A stretch of DNA of 64,000 nucleotides, taken from assembly GCA_965178125.1 (NCBI GenBank), contig OZ237760.1, forward strand, positions 186,001 through 250,000, read 5' to 3'. The notes below the pieces were generated by a model. It did not search any database, had not been told where the DNA came from, and saw nothing but the letters and a program-made list of their open reading frames with translations. Positions 1 to 12,000 of the stretch are shown here, piece by piece. The position numbers were made by a program, and so were the translations under genes. This DNA is from Bilabrum cf. latius (taxonomy: Eukaryota > Bigyra: Bicosoecida > Bigyra > Bicosoecida). The number at the start of each line of letters is the position of its first letter. Positions within the stretch are counted from its first letter, which is position 1.

Positions 1-2335
1 GCGCCGTCTGCCTCGTGCTGAGCCCCGCCTCTGCGTCCCCCTTCCTGACACCAGTCAGCGCCACGGACGATGGCGCGGGTGCCGCATCGGTGTCCTGCGG
101 CGCGTCGGACGTCCCATGGTCCAGCGCCCCCGCACCGGCCTGCAGCACCGCAGCTAGTTGCATCCCAGCCGATTTGGCCAGGACAAGGCCGCGCGATTGT
201 GCCGCTGCTGCGCCCGCCACATCGCCCCCCTCGCGCAGCAGCTTGGAGCTGGCGGCCATTGCCAGCACAGCATCGGCGCCGGCACGCGCGGGCGGTTCCG
301 GTACCGCCGATGCTCTTAGCACCCGCGCCAGGCAGCGCGCTGCCGTCTGCCTGAGGTCCGGCTCGGTTCCCGTGGCTGCCTCTGCCACCGCCCCGAGGAG
401 CCTGGGGAACTTGCGGAGGGCCACTTGGAGGCACCCCGGGTCCTGAGCCATCAGGGAGCAGGCGGCGCCCACCAGCTGTGAGGTGTCCTCTGATGACATC
501 GAGGCGGATGAGGCGGCGAGGGAGGCCGTGGCTCGAAGCAGAACGGGGACGGCCACTGCTCGCCTGGATAGGGTCACCATATGGGCGGCCTGCGCTATAT
601 GCGAGTCGCCGCCTGCTGGCGACACTGACTCGCTGCCGGAGGCCCTGACGAGTGCTTCCTCCCCTGCTAGGTGCAGCAGCGACTGCACAACCGTGCAGTG
701 CACCTTAGAAAGCACCGCAGCGCACTGCACCCCGAGGAACCCGTCGGGATCGCCGAGCCCACCCGCCAGGCCGGGCGTGTCACCGTCTAACTGCCTCATC
801 TGCTCAACAGATACATGCAGCGCGCCCCGCACGGCGGTTCTCTGCCCTGCACCCAGCTGCCGCAGCATGGACCACTCGGGCAGTGGACCCTCTCCCTCCC
901 GATTAGCGGGCACAGTGCCGGTCACCGGCCCGAGCGCCATCCCGGCGGCACCCGCCACAGCCCTCAGGCACTTGAGTCCACCCTACCCCTACCCCCCCTC
1001 TTCTCCTTCTCCTTCTACCTTTCCAGTGCTCACTTCGCTCCCCTCCTCCGAGAACAGCACCCGCGCCCCCTCCACAGAGGAAGCGAGAGCGGGCAGGCAG
1101 CCCAGCGCGTTCATTGCCAGGAGCGGGTCACCAAGGGAGCTGTGGCAGAGGGTGAGGAGGGCCCCCGTGGCACCGCTGGCCCGCGCCAGGGAACAAGCCA
1201 GGGGGCACCCTGCCAGGAGGGTTGCGACCAAGTGCGCCCCTCGGACCTGCAGCGAGGACGGGTCATCACCGTCCCCGTCCTCCATCGGAGTGCTGCTGCC
1301 TTGCGCATCATTGCCGGCTGCGCCAGAGCCTGTGCCCGATGGGCCCGAGCCCGGTCCAAATGAGCCGCGAGTCGATATCCCGCAGGCTTGCATGATGGCA
1401 GCGAGAAGGCCACATGCTGCCTTGCTCGCCTTGCTGCCCGCTCGAGCACTTGCTCCGTGCACCAGGAGAGCGAGCGAGAGCGATTCGGCCAAGGCAGCCT
1501 CTACCAGATCCTACCCCGCGAGCGACCGACATAAAGAAGACTGCAGAACGGCAAAGACTGCCTGGAATTCCGATGCATGGGGCTTTGCAGGACCTGCTGC
1601 CAAATTTCCGGCGGGCGCGCTCGTGCTGTCGCTTCCACCCCACAGCGCAGCTGCAGCCGCAGCCGACGCGACGAGCCCAAACCCGGACTCTTTGGAACGC
1701 TGCGCCACGCAGACCTGACGGGCACGCCGAATGATCACGGCGGCTTGGGGCTTGCCGGAATTCGAATCGGCTGCACCGGCACACGAAGCAGCGTAGGCCT
1801 CTCGGTCGTCGCGCCTGCTGGGAGCAAGACACGGCAGGGGACATGTCGGCGGCGCAAGCAAGCGGATCAGTGCCCTCATTGAGGCCATTCTGACCTCGCG
1901 TTCTATGCTCGCGACACCCGATCTGACTGTGCTCGTTGCGAGCTCGGCTGCGTGGCTTGCGCTTGGATCGACTGCTCCTGCCGCTGAGGCAGCGCTATCG
2001 TGACTAACCGCACCGAGAACGCCCCCCACGCACACATCAATGGCACGCTACACAATCCTAGCGTGGGCGTCTGCAGTTTGAGACTTTGCGTGATCCTTGG
2101 CTGCGCGCCATCGCTTTCTGTCACGCACGGCTGATTCAAACGCCTCCAATAACGCCGCACCGCGCACTTTTTGCAACACAGCCGCCGTATCAGATAGAAT
2201 AGAAGTGGTCTTTTCTGGTATCACAGTACCGCGACCCTCACTGCCCCTTGAACTACTCCTCGATCGGAGGTAGGCTCGGCCAGCAAGGAAGTGGCAGACA
2301 TCCAGCACACCGGATTCGGACGCAGCGACGTCCAT
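1..2335 (-). CDS. HEAT/ARM-like alpha-solenoid protein, possibly PSMD5/S5b-like (3' end outside window)
   Basis: With TAG read as Gln, one frame is open from an ATG at 2335 to the left edge (about 778 codons) and holds four in-frame TAGs. The protein is helical and rich in Leu, Ala and Gly, with repeated two-helix units such as the stretch near 1130-1290 (ATLLAGCPLACSL, then DPLLAMNALGCLPALAS), which resembles the ARM-like repeats of the proteasome assembly chaperone PSMD5. I saw no catalytic motif. The family assignment is an inference from pattern only; another ARM/HEAT protein would fit. The start was chosen because it is the first ATG after which the frame looks like protein, about 220 bp downstream of the stop of the next gene on the same strand. 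Read with the standard code the gene would be at least four fragments, and the 3' half has no stop of any kind before the window edge. Confidence 0.6.
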
Positions 2336-2553
2336 TGTTGCGCTATCAAGCAAATCAAGATGTATCACAGGGCTGAGACCACTACGAGCGGTTCTGTGTG
2401 AGCGCCAGAAGTGCGAGGTAGCCTCGTCGCGATGTGACGACTGCCACGTCGCCAGCCGCATTCCTTGGGGAGGGCAGCGCCGCTGTGCGTGCGCACACAA
2501 GTTCAGGTTTTATGACACGCAACGCAATAATAGGAAGGGCGCAATCCACCGTG

Positions 2554-5500
2554 TCATGTCGCGTCTTCCTCCTCGATCGGTCTACCCTCGATCGAAGCCA
2601 CGAACTGGATGTGCCACGGCCGCCCGCTCTTGTCCAGCCTTGTGAGCCCGTCGCATTTGAGAGGCGCGTGGTACGTCTGCGAAGCCGTCCCCGCGTCATC
2701 CAGCGCAGTGATGAGCGGTCGCAGAGGCACCACGCAGTGTCCCTTGATGCCCCGCGTGATGGCGCACTTGACGAGCAAGTGCGCGTGGGCGAGCGCCGAT
2801 GCTCGCTTGCACGTGAACCGCAGCGTGCAGGCGGTCTGCCTGACCTTCTCGTCGAACGTGGCCCTCGCCGCAGTGGGCACCTGATCCCCCAGCTCGAAGG
2901 GTGCGGGGCACAGCACCTTCACGACGGAGGGGCTGCTCACCGCGCTGTCCCCGTGTGCCTCGATCCCCGTCAGCCGAAGCACCACGGTCATCCCCACGCT
3001 GGGGAGGGCACTGGCAGCGGACAGGCCCGCGCGCAGGTAGGACGGGATCGCGACCACCACTCCGCTCCTTGACTTTGACTTTGACTTGCCCCCGCCGGGT
3101 CTGCTGGGTGGCCCAGGCCTGCCACTCGTCCCCTCCGAGCCCGAACCAGACCCGGCCGGCTTGCGCGCCGACTGCCCCGCCAGCGGGTTGGACGTGGCCA
3201 TGACCCCCTCGTCCGCGAAGGCGGAAGGCGCAGTCGACGCAGACCCGGCTCCACCCGCCGCCGCACCCGCCGCTCCGCCAGCGTCGCTGCTAGGGACATC
3301 CAGCGGCAGCCTGACCAGCACGGGGCCCAGGGCCTCATCTCCCGCCGCTGTGCCATGCACCTACCCCGCCCCCGCACCGTCCTCGTCCTCATCCTCCTGG
3401 TCGGGCTCGAGTTCCTCGGTGGCCAGCACCCCAACGGGGGAGGGGGGGCACATGACCCGGAACACGCACCTCACTGGCGAGTGGTCCGACACGGTCAGCA
3501 CGTCGTTCACGGCGTCGTAGCTGGAGGCCCTGGCCAGCTCGCCTGCAGGAGCCTCCGCGGGCACCCCGCTGGAAGAGGCCTTGGCCAGAGAGGCGGTCGT
3601 GGCAGTGATGCCCCCCGCCACATCCCCGATGCTGCCTCTATGCGACGAGGAGGAAGAGGAAGAGGAGGAGCCCGCCCTACCATGCGAAGAAGATGATCCG
3701 CTGCCCCTGTGTCCCGCGCCTCCTCCCCCTCCCCCGCCTCGGTTCGCCATCGCGTCCGCCTCGAGCCCCTCCCTCGAGGCCCGTTCCGCCTCCCCCCTGC
3801 TCAACGGATACATGTTGCCCTTGAGGTGCGGCAGGGAGTGGTACACGAGTCGGTCGCACCACCCGGGCATCCTGTCGACGGTGAAGCCCCCCTTGTAAAA
3901 GACCTCCTTGAACAGGATGCGGTACACTCCCTCGGGCCAGGAAGAGTCCCTGTAGTCGGCTCGAGGGCGGCCCTCCAACTTCTTGTACGTGGGGAACAGC
4001 GCGGGGCCCATGGGGGGCTCCACGTACCCGGAGAACACGTCGGTCTGCGCGCGGTGCTTGCGGAGATCGTCGTGGTCCTGGAGCAGCTTCCCGTGGAGGG
4101 TCTTTGGGTTGGCGATCAGCGCCAGAGCCTCCTTGCCGGAGATCCCGCTGCACCTGTAGTTGAAGTCACCCATGAAGACCACGTGGTGGAAGCTCTCGTT
4201 CAGGTGGAAGAACTCGTTGCCGAGCCCCCCGCCGAGCTGCTTGCATACCTGCATGTACTGCTGCAGCCTGGCCGAGATCTTCTTGCTGGCCATGTGCACG
4301 CTGATGAACGCCATCGTGGCGCCATGCACGCGCAGGCTCACCCCGGCCCCGCCCTTGCTGCCCTCCGTCGCCCCAAAGCTGCAGCTGCACACGCGGTTGA
4401 TGCGGACGAAGGGAAGCATCCTGGCGGGCACAAACACCGCGATCCCAGTGTACTTGAGGGTCGTGAGGGAGCCGTCCCCGCGCCCAAGTACCCTGTCATT
4501 CCCCTCTGCGGTCTTATCCGTTACCTCCTTGTGGCTCTTGCGGCCACCCTTGCCCCCGCCCATGGACCCCCGGGGCGTGCCCCCGAGAGGACCCTCCTTG
4601 CCCTCCTCGCAGGGAACAAGCGGCATGCGGATCGTGCCCGTGGACTGCGCGAAAAAGTCCAGGACTGCATCGGACATGCCCTCCTGGATTCCCAGCACGT
4701 ACAGGTCATACCCCGGAGGGGCTAGCATCCGCAGCATCTTTGGGTGGATCGCGCCCTTGGCTGGCTTGCCCTTGCACGCGGCTTCTGCTGCCGGCGTGGG
4801 GGGCCCTCCGAAGGCCTCGGCCGAGCTGGGGATACCGGACCGATCGCTCGCGGCGCCGCCATGTTCCGCATCCTCGTGCGCGGCGCCCGTGTGAACGGGT
4901 TCCTCCGCCCCGACGTTCCACGTGCCGGCCCACACGGTGGCAGGGACCAGCGGCCCCTGCTGCAGAATGGCCCGCGCGTCCGCCGGGGAGGTCGCGCTGG
5001 CCACACGCTGGAAAGCAAGCTGGCAGAGTGCGGGCGAGACCACGATTCCCGTGCGGCTCACCATGGCCGCCGTCGTGGCACTTGCATTCAGGATCGATTC
5101 GCTTCCGGCCGCGCTCCCCTCCGCCAGCCCTCCCATGCCTCCAAAATCCCCCCCGCTCACGGAGCTCTCGGCGTCGCCTCCTGCGATCGGTGCCAGCATG
5201 GAGCGTCCCGCCGGACTGGCCGTGATTCCGCCACCGATCTGCACTATGGAGCGCCTGTGGCGCATGATACCGCTCGATCCCCTTAGTAGGCCGCCGGGGG
5301 ACCGGTCGCCGTGGTCGCCGCTGCCGCTGCTCAGCATTGCGCGGAGGCCAGAGAAGGACGCGGCCAAGGAGGTGAGCTGGTCATCCACCTGCATTCGTAG
5401 TTGCTAAACCATGCGGCGAGTCTCTATCTGATCTTTGCGCGCGGCAATTGCATTTCTTGCCAGGATTGCGAGGACGGTTGAGCTGTCCCCGCTCGACTCT

Positions 5501-5778
5501 GCAGCAGTCAGCGCAGCCGTGTCTGCCTCCAGCCTTGAAAGCAAGGCAGAATCGTCCAAACTAAAGTTGTCTGCACTGCCTACTGACTCCCTGCGCAGCA
5601 CGCTGTCCTGCTCGTCGATCGATTCGCCGTCTCCATGGGCTCCGGCAGATTCGCTCCGAATCGAGCGGTTGCTGTTTTGCGCTGATACTCGCAGCTCAGG
5701 GTCGCTCCCGGATCCACTTGGCAAACCAGGTGGAGGACGAGGCGTAAGTTTCACTTCCGACGCTTCTTCTTCCGCCAT
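2554..5778 (-). CDS. Inositol-polyphosphate 5-phosphatase
   Basis: The 1074-residue protein removes the 5-phosphate from inositol phosphates or phosphoinositides. The exonuclease/endonuclease/phosphatase-fold catalytic domain lies at about residues 280-785 and shows the family signatures in order: WNVG (about 287), GIQE (about 363), GDFNYR (about 537), PGWCDR (about 638) and SDHSPV (about 778). The N-terminal 280 residues are Ser/Gly-rich and look disordered. After the catalytic domain comes a roughly 265-residue C-terminal region that may be C2-like; I could not confirm that. Two in-frame TAGs are read through: one joins the N-terminal 125 residues to the rest, the other lies just after the catalytic domain. 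The stop is TGA. The start is the first ATG (MAEEEASE). No transmembrane segment or CAAX box was seen. The next gene on the same strand starts about 220 bp downstream. Confidence 0.9.
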
Positions 5779-5943
5779 GTCTTCTTGGTGTTGCCGCACA
5801 CACAGGGTGCAACTCCAAAATTGGGATTTGTTATCCTAAACTGCACGCTACCATATTCTTCCGCCAACTCGATAGACCGTAGGATTCGAAAGCATGAGAA
5901 ACAGCGCAGTTATCAAATCATCACTCATTGCATCCTTGGCGCG

Positions 5944-7497
5944 TCACAGCCGGCGCAGCAAGCTTCGCCCCACGGCTGCAGCCACGTGCGGAGGCGCCTT
6001 GAACACGCCAGAAGCAGCAAGCTGGTGCCTAGACCCAGCCGACCCAGACGGCGCGTCAGGGGGGGCAGCTTCAGCGGCCTCCCCAGCCCGCGCCGACGAT
6101 CTCCATCTCCCCCCACCCCTCCCGTCAGCGCTACCCCTAGCCCCAGCCCCAGACCCAGCTCCCTCCACCGGCGGGGCCCTGGCCAGGATTTGCGTGAAAG
6201 GGTGCTGAAACACCTTCTTAGCGAACGTTCGCTTCTCCTCGATGGCGGCAAGTTCCTCGGGCGTAGGCTCCGGATCCCCTGCCCTTCTCGCAAGCGGGAT
6301 TCGAGGCGGGATGGCGGGCTTGCCCCGGCCCCGCCTACCACCGCCCCCCTCCCTCCCCCTCCCCCTCTCCCAATCGCCTCCGTCCTCGCTATCACTGCCC
6401 CCTTCGCCCTCGTGCTCCGCCTCCGAATCGATCCCGACCGCCAGTTCGTCCATGCTGCTCCTCCTGCCCGCCCTGCCCCTGCCCCTGCCCCTCCCATCTC
6501 CGTGTGACGAGGCAACGCTGGCTGTTTCAGCGTCCGAATCAACATATGACGCATAGTCTGAGTCTTCCTCGCTTGATCGGGCGCGCGGTCGACGCCCACC
6601 TGCAAGGGAGGCGCCCAGCAGCCCGCGGCCCATCTCCGCAGGGGTCTTGCTGAGGCGAGCGTGCTCGGCCTTGCCTTCGACGCCGCCTGGCGGGGGGCGC
6701 GGAGGGGTGATAATGATGGGATCCTCGTCCAACGATGGCTCGCGGTCATCGGGCGGGCCCCCTCCAGCAAATGACATTACCTAAAGCGTCGTGTGCCCCA
6801 TGAGCAACGCATCTCCCAAGCGCATGTAGCTGCCACTGTTCAGCAGCGTTGCACACGGTTTCTGTTCGCCATGCCTAACCAACCTGCGACCGATTGGCTC
6901 GAAAAAATACATATGTACTATCTAGTAATTGCAGTATGGCCATTGAAACGCAAGGGATCGAAGCAATGCAAGAATATGAAATGGCAGTAAGCGGGCTGGC
7001 AAGACTCTAGCCGCTCCGACAATCGTATCCTCCGTAAAGCTCTACATCCGATCGAAGGTGTGACCAATACAATACAGGCTCAAACTGCAGCTAAAGCTTC
7101 GGGAGTTCGATGCGAGAGCAACCGGATCCAACCGACACTGCAGCTCATTCTGCAGGCGTCAATTCAACACCAGAGAGATCCCTACTGCTTACCATGTTCC
7201 GTTTCTAGACGAGTCCATAAAGGCAATCTATCTCTCTATTTCACCCTCCCGTATCGAAAAAGTACCATGCACGCGGGAGATAGCTGCATCACCCAGCCTT
7301 CCGCGACCACACTGCCGACCACGCCCTATTGACAAAGGAAACCCTTCCGTCAGCAAGAAATTGCAACCCGCTGACGGGCCTGTCGTTGTTGTGACGATAC
7401 ATGAAAGCTGTTGCGACATGTACGCACACAACACTGCTTGTGTGAGGCTGCCGTGGAGCTGGTTCACTGCAGATGCGGCAGGTTCCGGTGCCGCCAT
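5944..7497 (-). CDS. FHA-domain protein with low-complexity tail (one intron)
   Basis: Exons are 7497-7193 and 6883-5944, with a 309-nt intron (GTAAGC..CGCAG) that splits a Trp codon; the protein is 414 residues. The N-terminal FHA (phosphothreonine-binding) domain is clear across the splice: SIGRG, then ISRVHG, then DSSRNGTW followed after the intron by a strand, LRLGD-like turn and final strand. Two in-frame TAGs fall inside the domain, one before the DSSRNGTW motif and one after the last strand, so the domain is only complete if TAG is sense. The rest (about 280 residues) is Arg/Gly/Ser/Glu-rich, with one possibly conserved helix (TPEELAAIEEKRTFAKKVF). The stop is TGA. A downstream ATG at 7419 (MSQQLS) is an alternative start nearer the domain. 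It is probably a nuclear or signalling adaptor, inferred only from FHA. It is divergently arranged with the hydroxylase gene, 224 bp apart. Confidence 0.85.
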
Positions 7498-7721
7498 CGC
7501 GAAGCAGCGCGGCGCCACCCGGGCAGCCGAAGGTCGTGGTCGCAAGATTACAACAGGTGGTCGTTTCAGGCTGAGTTAGGATATCGGGTTCTAAGTTTAG
7601 ACGGCGCTCTTCTTGACTGTTTTGGAGCAGCCTGCATCTGCCATCAATTTGGTTTGAATCACTGCTGCGGGCACCCAGAGCCAGAAAGCGGCATAAAGTA
7701 CAACCGCGTTACTATTCCGAC

Positions 7722-8819
7722 ATGATTCCGACCCCTTCTGATCTTGGGTTTGGCATTTTTTTCGTTTCTGTCTTGTCGTGGGCAGCTAGCTCAGGCGTGT
7801 GCCAGATTGCGTGGCGCTCGACGGTTGTTGCAGTTGGAGTTGGAGCAGCGGACATGATCTTCTCTGTCGCCTTGCCGATAGGACTGTACTTTTTGGCGTC
7901 GGCTTTCTTTGCCGTGCTGGATAAGATGCCTGGCAACGCAATGGCGCGGTTTCGATTACAGAGCGGGGCGGCCCCGGAGAACCCTGCAATGGCTAGGCTC
8001 GGACCGGGATACTTCGCAGGGCTTTCTAGACTTCTTGCTAACTAGCTTCTGTTGTCGGCTCCTTTAGGAATTATACTGACTTGGGCTAGACCTTATTTCG
8101 CCGGTAGTGGCCTGCCTGGATCCTTTGGGGAGCTTGACGCGTTCGTGGCTGCCGAGCACACGGCGCGATGGGGCAGCCCGACAGCAACTCCTGGAGCACT
8201 GGAGATCCTGAGAGATGTCGCGATCAGCGCCCTAGTGTTTGAGGTGCTGTTTTATTACGCCCACAGACTTTTGCACGAGATAGACTGGCTGTATCGGGCT
8301 GTCCACAGCACGCACCACTACCATACGCACCCGGTAGCATGGACGGGAGTGCACTGCTCCCCTACGGAAATGCTGGTCGCAAATGTGTTCCCTGCCGCAG
8401 CGGGCCCCGTGCTGCTGGGCTCCCACCCGGTGACCAAGGCGTTCTGGTGGTACATTGCCATCGTGACAGTGGTCACCACTCACAGCGGCCTGTGCCTGCC
8501 CTGCATGCCCAACGCACGCATGCACGACGCGCACCATGAGCTTTCAGGGGAGTGCTTCGGCTCTCTGGGCATCTTGGATGCGCTGCATGGGACAAATCGA
8601 AGGTTCATGAAGCGTCAGGAGGCAGACGGGCGGAGGCACGGGTGGGGCGGAACGGACCCGATGGCTGTGCTGCTGTCTGCGGGCCTGCAGTCGGTGGGTC
8701 TGAGAGGGTTGTGTGCCGGAGGGCAGGTGCTGACGGTCCGAGGGCCCGTGGACCGTAGGTTGGTAGGAGGGGCGAGGCAGGTCGAGTCCACCGGCAGTAG
8801 CACCGGCAAGAGCGACTGA
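7722..8819 (+). CDS. Fatty-acid-hydroxylase/sterol-desaturase family membrane enzyme
   Basis: The 365-residue intronless protein has several hydrophobic spans and the di-iron histidine clusters of the fatty-acid-hydroxylase superfamily: HRLLH, then HSTHH, then HDAHH near the C terminus. It probably hydroxylates or desaturates a sterol or lipid in the ER, using cytochrome b5 electrons; the substrate cannot be told. One TAG at 8043-8045 follows an Asn in a hydrophobic stretch (LLAN-TAG-LLLSAP). As I recall the family, an N-Q-L/F sequence is common at this place, which supports Gln. After the last His cluster the tail of about 85 residues is Gly/Arg-rich and probably disordered. The stop is TGA and lies inside a 101-bp repeat that recurs downstream of the next gene. 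Confidence 0.85.
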
Positions 8820-8899
8820 GATGTGTTGGGATGATGTGCTGTGTTGTTGCGCGCACGGCGAAGCAGTCCGCTGAATCAATACATGTCGGCTGCAGATAC
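8799..8899 (+). repeat. 101-bp dispersed repeat, copy 1
   Basis: About 89% identical by eye (11 differences in 101 aligned bases, no gap) to 13273-13373, in the same orientation. It starts 20 bases before the TGA of the hydroxylase gene and runs into its 3' flank. Most differences are transitions. The boundaries are sharp at both ends. It may be a mobile fragment, a shared 3'-UTR element, or the tail of a decayed duplicate gene. Confidence 0.75.
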
Positions 8900-9078
8900 C
8901 TCGCTCTGTGTCGGACAGAGTATCCGCAGCGGACTGTCCCGGACGGAGTCTGTCCGCTTCTAAAACTACACGCTACCTGTGAGTAAAGTATGAATTAGCT
9001 GGCCAGGCCGCCAGGTCTTCACCCAAAATCCAAAGCCTGCAGAGTGCTCATATCGTTCATTGCCTGGTTCATAGAACC

Positions 9079-12000
9079 ATGCAGTGGACAAACATGCGGA
9101 TTATGTGCGTATATTTGATCATAGCCGGCAGCGTGGCCGGATCAAGACAGCTTCGGGTCGAAGAGGATGTCCTGAATGGCTGGCACCCGTATTTCGACAG
9201 GGGCCACTAGCACTTCGGTTGGGAGCAACACATTGTGGATGACATTAACGGAGATGGTATTCCGGAGCACGTGTACGGGAACGGCTTCACCGCCAACATT
9301 GTGATCGCGTCGCTCAATTCGCGCCTGAAGATTCGGGCCATCTCAATCATCAGCCACCCCACGTACAAGAGAAACTGGGCACACCCTAGCAGCGCCGGAG
9401 ATATTGATAAGGATGGCACACCAGATATGTTTGCATCTACAGGTACCTATGGCAAGCTGTTTGTCATGTTCATGAACCCTGACCTGACTGTGAGAGCATG
9501 GAAGACGAGCTCCGTCACCGGAGGCTCCTACTGCGGGCACGCTGTCTCGAGTGCGGGTGATGTTGACGGCAACGGCGTGAACGACGCCGTTGTGTATTGC
9601 ACAAACTAGAGGCCTTGCATAGCCCGTATGAGGTCGGACGGTAGCATGATCGGCTATCAGTGCTTCCGGCCCGCTAACCTCGGGCTCACCGGCACGTCAT
9701 CGTAGTTTGGTGCACGCACGGAAGCTCTGGGATAGCTTTCGGGAGATGGGCGGGCGTGGATCGCTGTGGGGGATGCGGACAAGGTTCATGTTATGAAAGT
9801 GTTGGCCACTGGAGCCGTGGATAAGCCCAGCATCGTGAGCCTGAGCATGCCCAGCGGCTACACTGGAGACGGGAATTTCCGGTTTGCTGTCACCATTGGG
9901 GACATCAACGGGGACTATAGAAACGATCTCATGGCGGGAGAATACGTGTTTCTGCTTAATGCAGATGGCAGTGCAAATCGGACGCTCTCGGTGCAGGCAA
10001 GCGGACCACTGCAGGGCCGGCAGAACACCCTCCCGACGGACCCTGAGGACACTATGTGGACGGATGTGGACGGAAACGGGATTGGAGACGTGTTCCACAC
10101 CAGGGGTGTGTACCTATTAGGCTACGGGATGGGTGGCTACAACGATTTGCACGGCATCCGGTACCAGAGCGTGGATCTCATCAGTGACGAGTACCAGTGG
10201 GTCACGGAGACCCAGGCGCATGAGGTGGACGGCAACGTATACAGCACTGCCAAGGCATCGATCACAAACCGGACGATCACACTGAATCACACCAAGTGCG
10301 CAGAAGCAAGGGCGCACATATCTCTGGGCAAGCTGGACGGTAACGTATCTTTCAGCTTCGACTACAGTGTGGAAAGAACAGGAAGCACCTCGGAGCCAGT
10401 GGTGGTAGCCATCGTGGCTGGAGACTCGCTGCAGTCTGCGGACGTGCTGGCAAACTACACAATTCCCCGAGACGCAAAGGCAGATGAAGAAGTGACGGCC
10501 ACATTGCGGGCCTACAGCATGAAAGCAACGAAGGAGGCCTGGCTAATTGCGAGGACGTGGGCGGACAACAGCGATTACAGCTGCCACCCGTCCTATCGGA
10601 TCTACAACACCAAGCCGACTTAGTCTTGCGGCGGACCATCGGCCTGTACGTAGAGCGCCCGCAGGACCAACATCGTGACGATTGATTTCGCGAGATGGAG
10701 CCTGAAGAGGCGATACTTGGTGCCATCTGCCAGCCCAACGCCCTCAGCGTCTCCATCAGTGAGTCCCAGCGTGACGAGCTCATCATCAATCACCCCGAGT
10801 CCCAGCACCTCGCCCACGCCGAGCATCAGCAGCAGTCCCAGCACCTCGCCCACGCCGAGCATTACGAGCAGTTCCAGCACCTCGCCCACGCCGAGCATCA
10901 GCAGCAGTCCCAGCACCTCGCCCACGCCGAGCATTACGAGCAGTTCCAGCACCTCGCCCACGCCGAGCATCAGCAGCAGCCCCAGCACCTCGCCCACGCC
11001 GAGCATCAGCAGCAGCCCCAGCACCTCGCCTACGCCGAGCATTACGAGCAGTTCCAGCACCTCGCCCACGCCGAGCACTACCAACAGTCCCAGCAGCTCC
11101 ATCACAGCCTCGCCGAGCAGCAGTCCGAGTCCCAGCAGCTCCATCACAGCCTCGCCGAGCAGCAGTCCGTCTATCACAGCCTCGCCGAGCAGCAGTCCGT
11201 CTATCACAGCCTCGCCGAGCAGCAGTCCGTCTATCACAGCCTCGCCGAGCAGCAGTCCGAGTCCCAGCAGCTCGCCGTCACCGAGCAGCACTCCAGCATT
11301 GCCACCTTCCCCAATGCATAGCTCATGCCGGACGACCACTTGTGGTGAGGGTCTATGCTACGATATGCCTGGATTTTACCCCCCTTTCGTCTGCCTATGC
11401 AATGCCGGATGGTCCAAGAGCCCCGCTGGCATGTGCACACAGAGACGCCAGGACAGGCCATGCGATGCCATCGATTGCGCTTACGGTCGTTGCATCGAGA
11501 ACCCACGAGCTGGGTCCGGGTACTATTGCGAGTGCGAGGATGGCTGGGCAAAGAGCAGCCTGTCGAGCAGCTGCATTGTCCGCAGGAACCCGTGCGATCC
11601 GTCCCCTTGCATGAATGGCGGGCGGTGCATCTAGCCTGTGCAGGACAGCAGCATGCCTAGCTGCACGTGCCTGGACGGCTTCTCTGGCGACCTATGTCAG
11701 GTGGTTGAGCTGGGGCCGTGCGAGGGCGAGCCGTGCGGACCGGGCGTGTGCTTTGGAGATCGAGCCAACCCGAATGGCTACAAGTGCAGCTGTGAGCCGG
11801 GGTACGGGCCCAGCGATTCTGGGACTTGCGTCCCCTAGCCGCCTGATGACGGCACCACCACCCTGGAACCCACGTGCAGGGACGGCGAGATGAATGGCCT
11901 GGAGTCGGACGTGGACTGCGGCTCAGTTGATCTGGTGCAGCAGGGGAGGTGCCCTTTGTGCTCTGAGGGTCAGAAATGCGACTCCGAATCTAACTGTGCC

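Noticed and set aside
483-1718. A 411-codon plus-strand frame over the left-hand gene
   Set aside because: It is rich in Pro, Ser and Arg as expected for an antisense shadow; the opposite strand gives the helical repeat protein continuously through four TAGs.
10620-11339. A minus-strand frame of repeated LGVGEVL-type sequence, and a similar plus-strand frame at 23.9-24.8 kb
   Set aside because: Both are antisense readings of the Ser/Pro tandem repeats in the two surface-protein genes.
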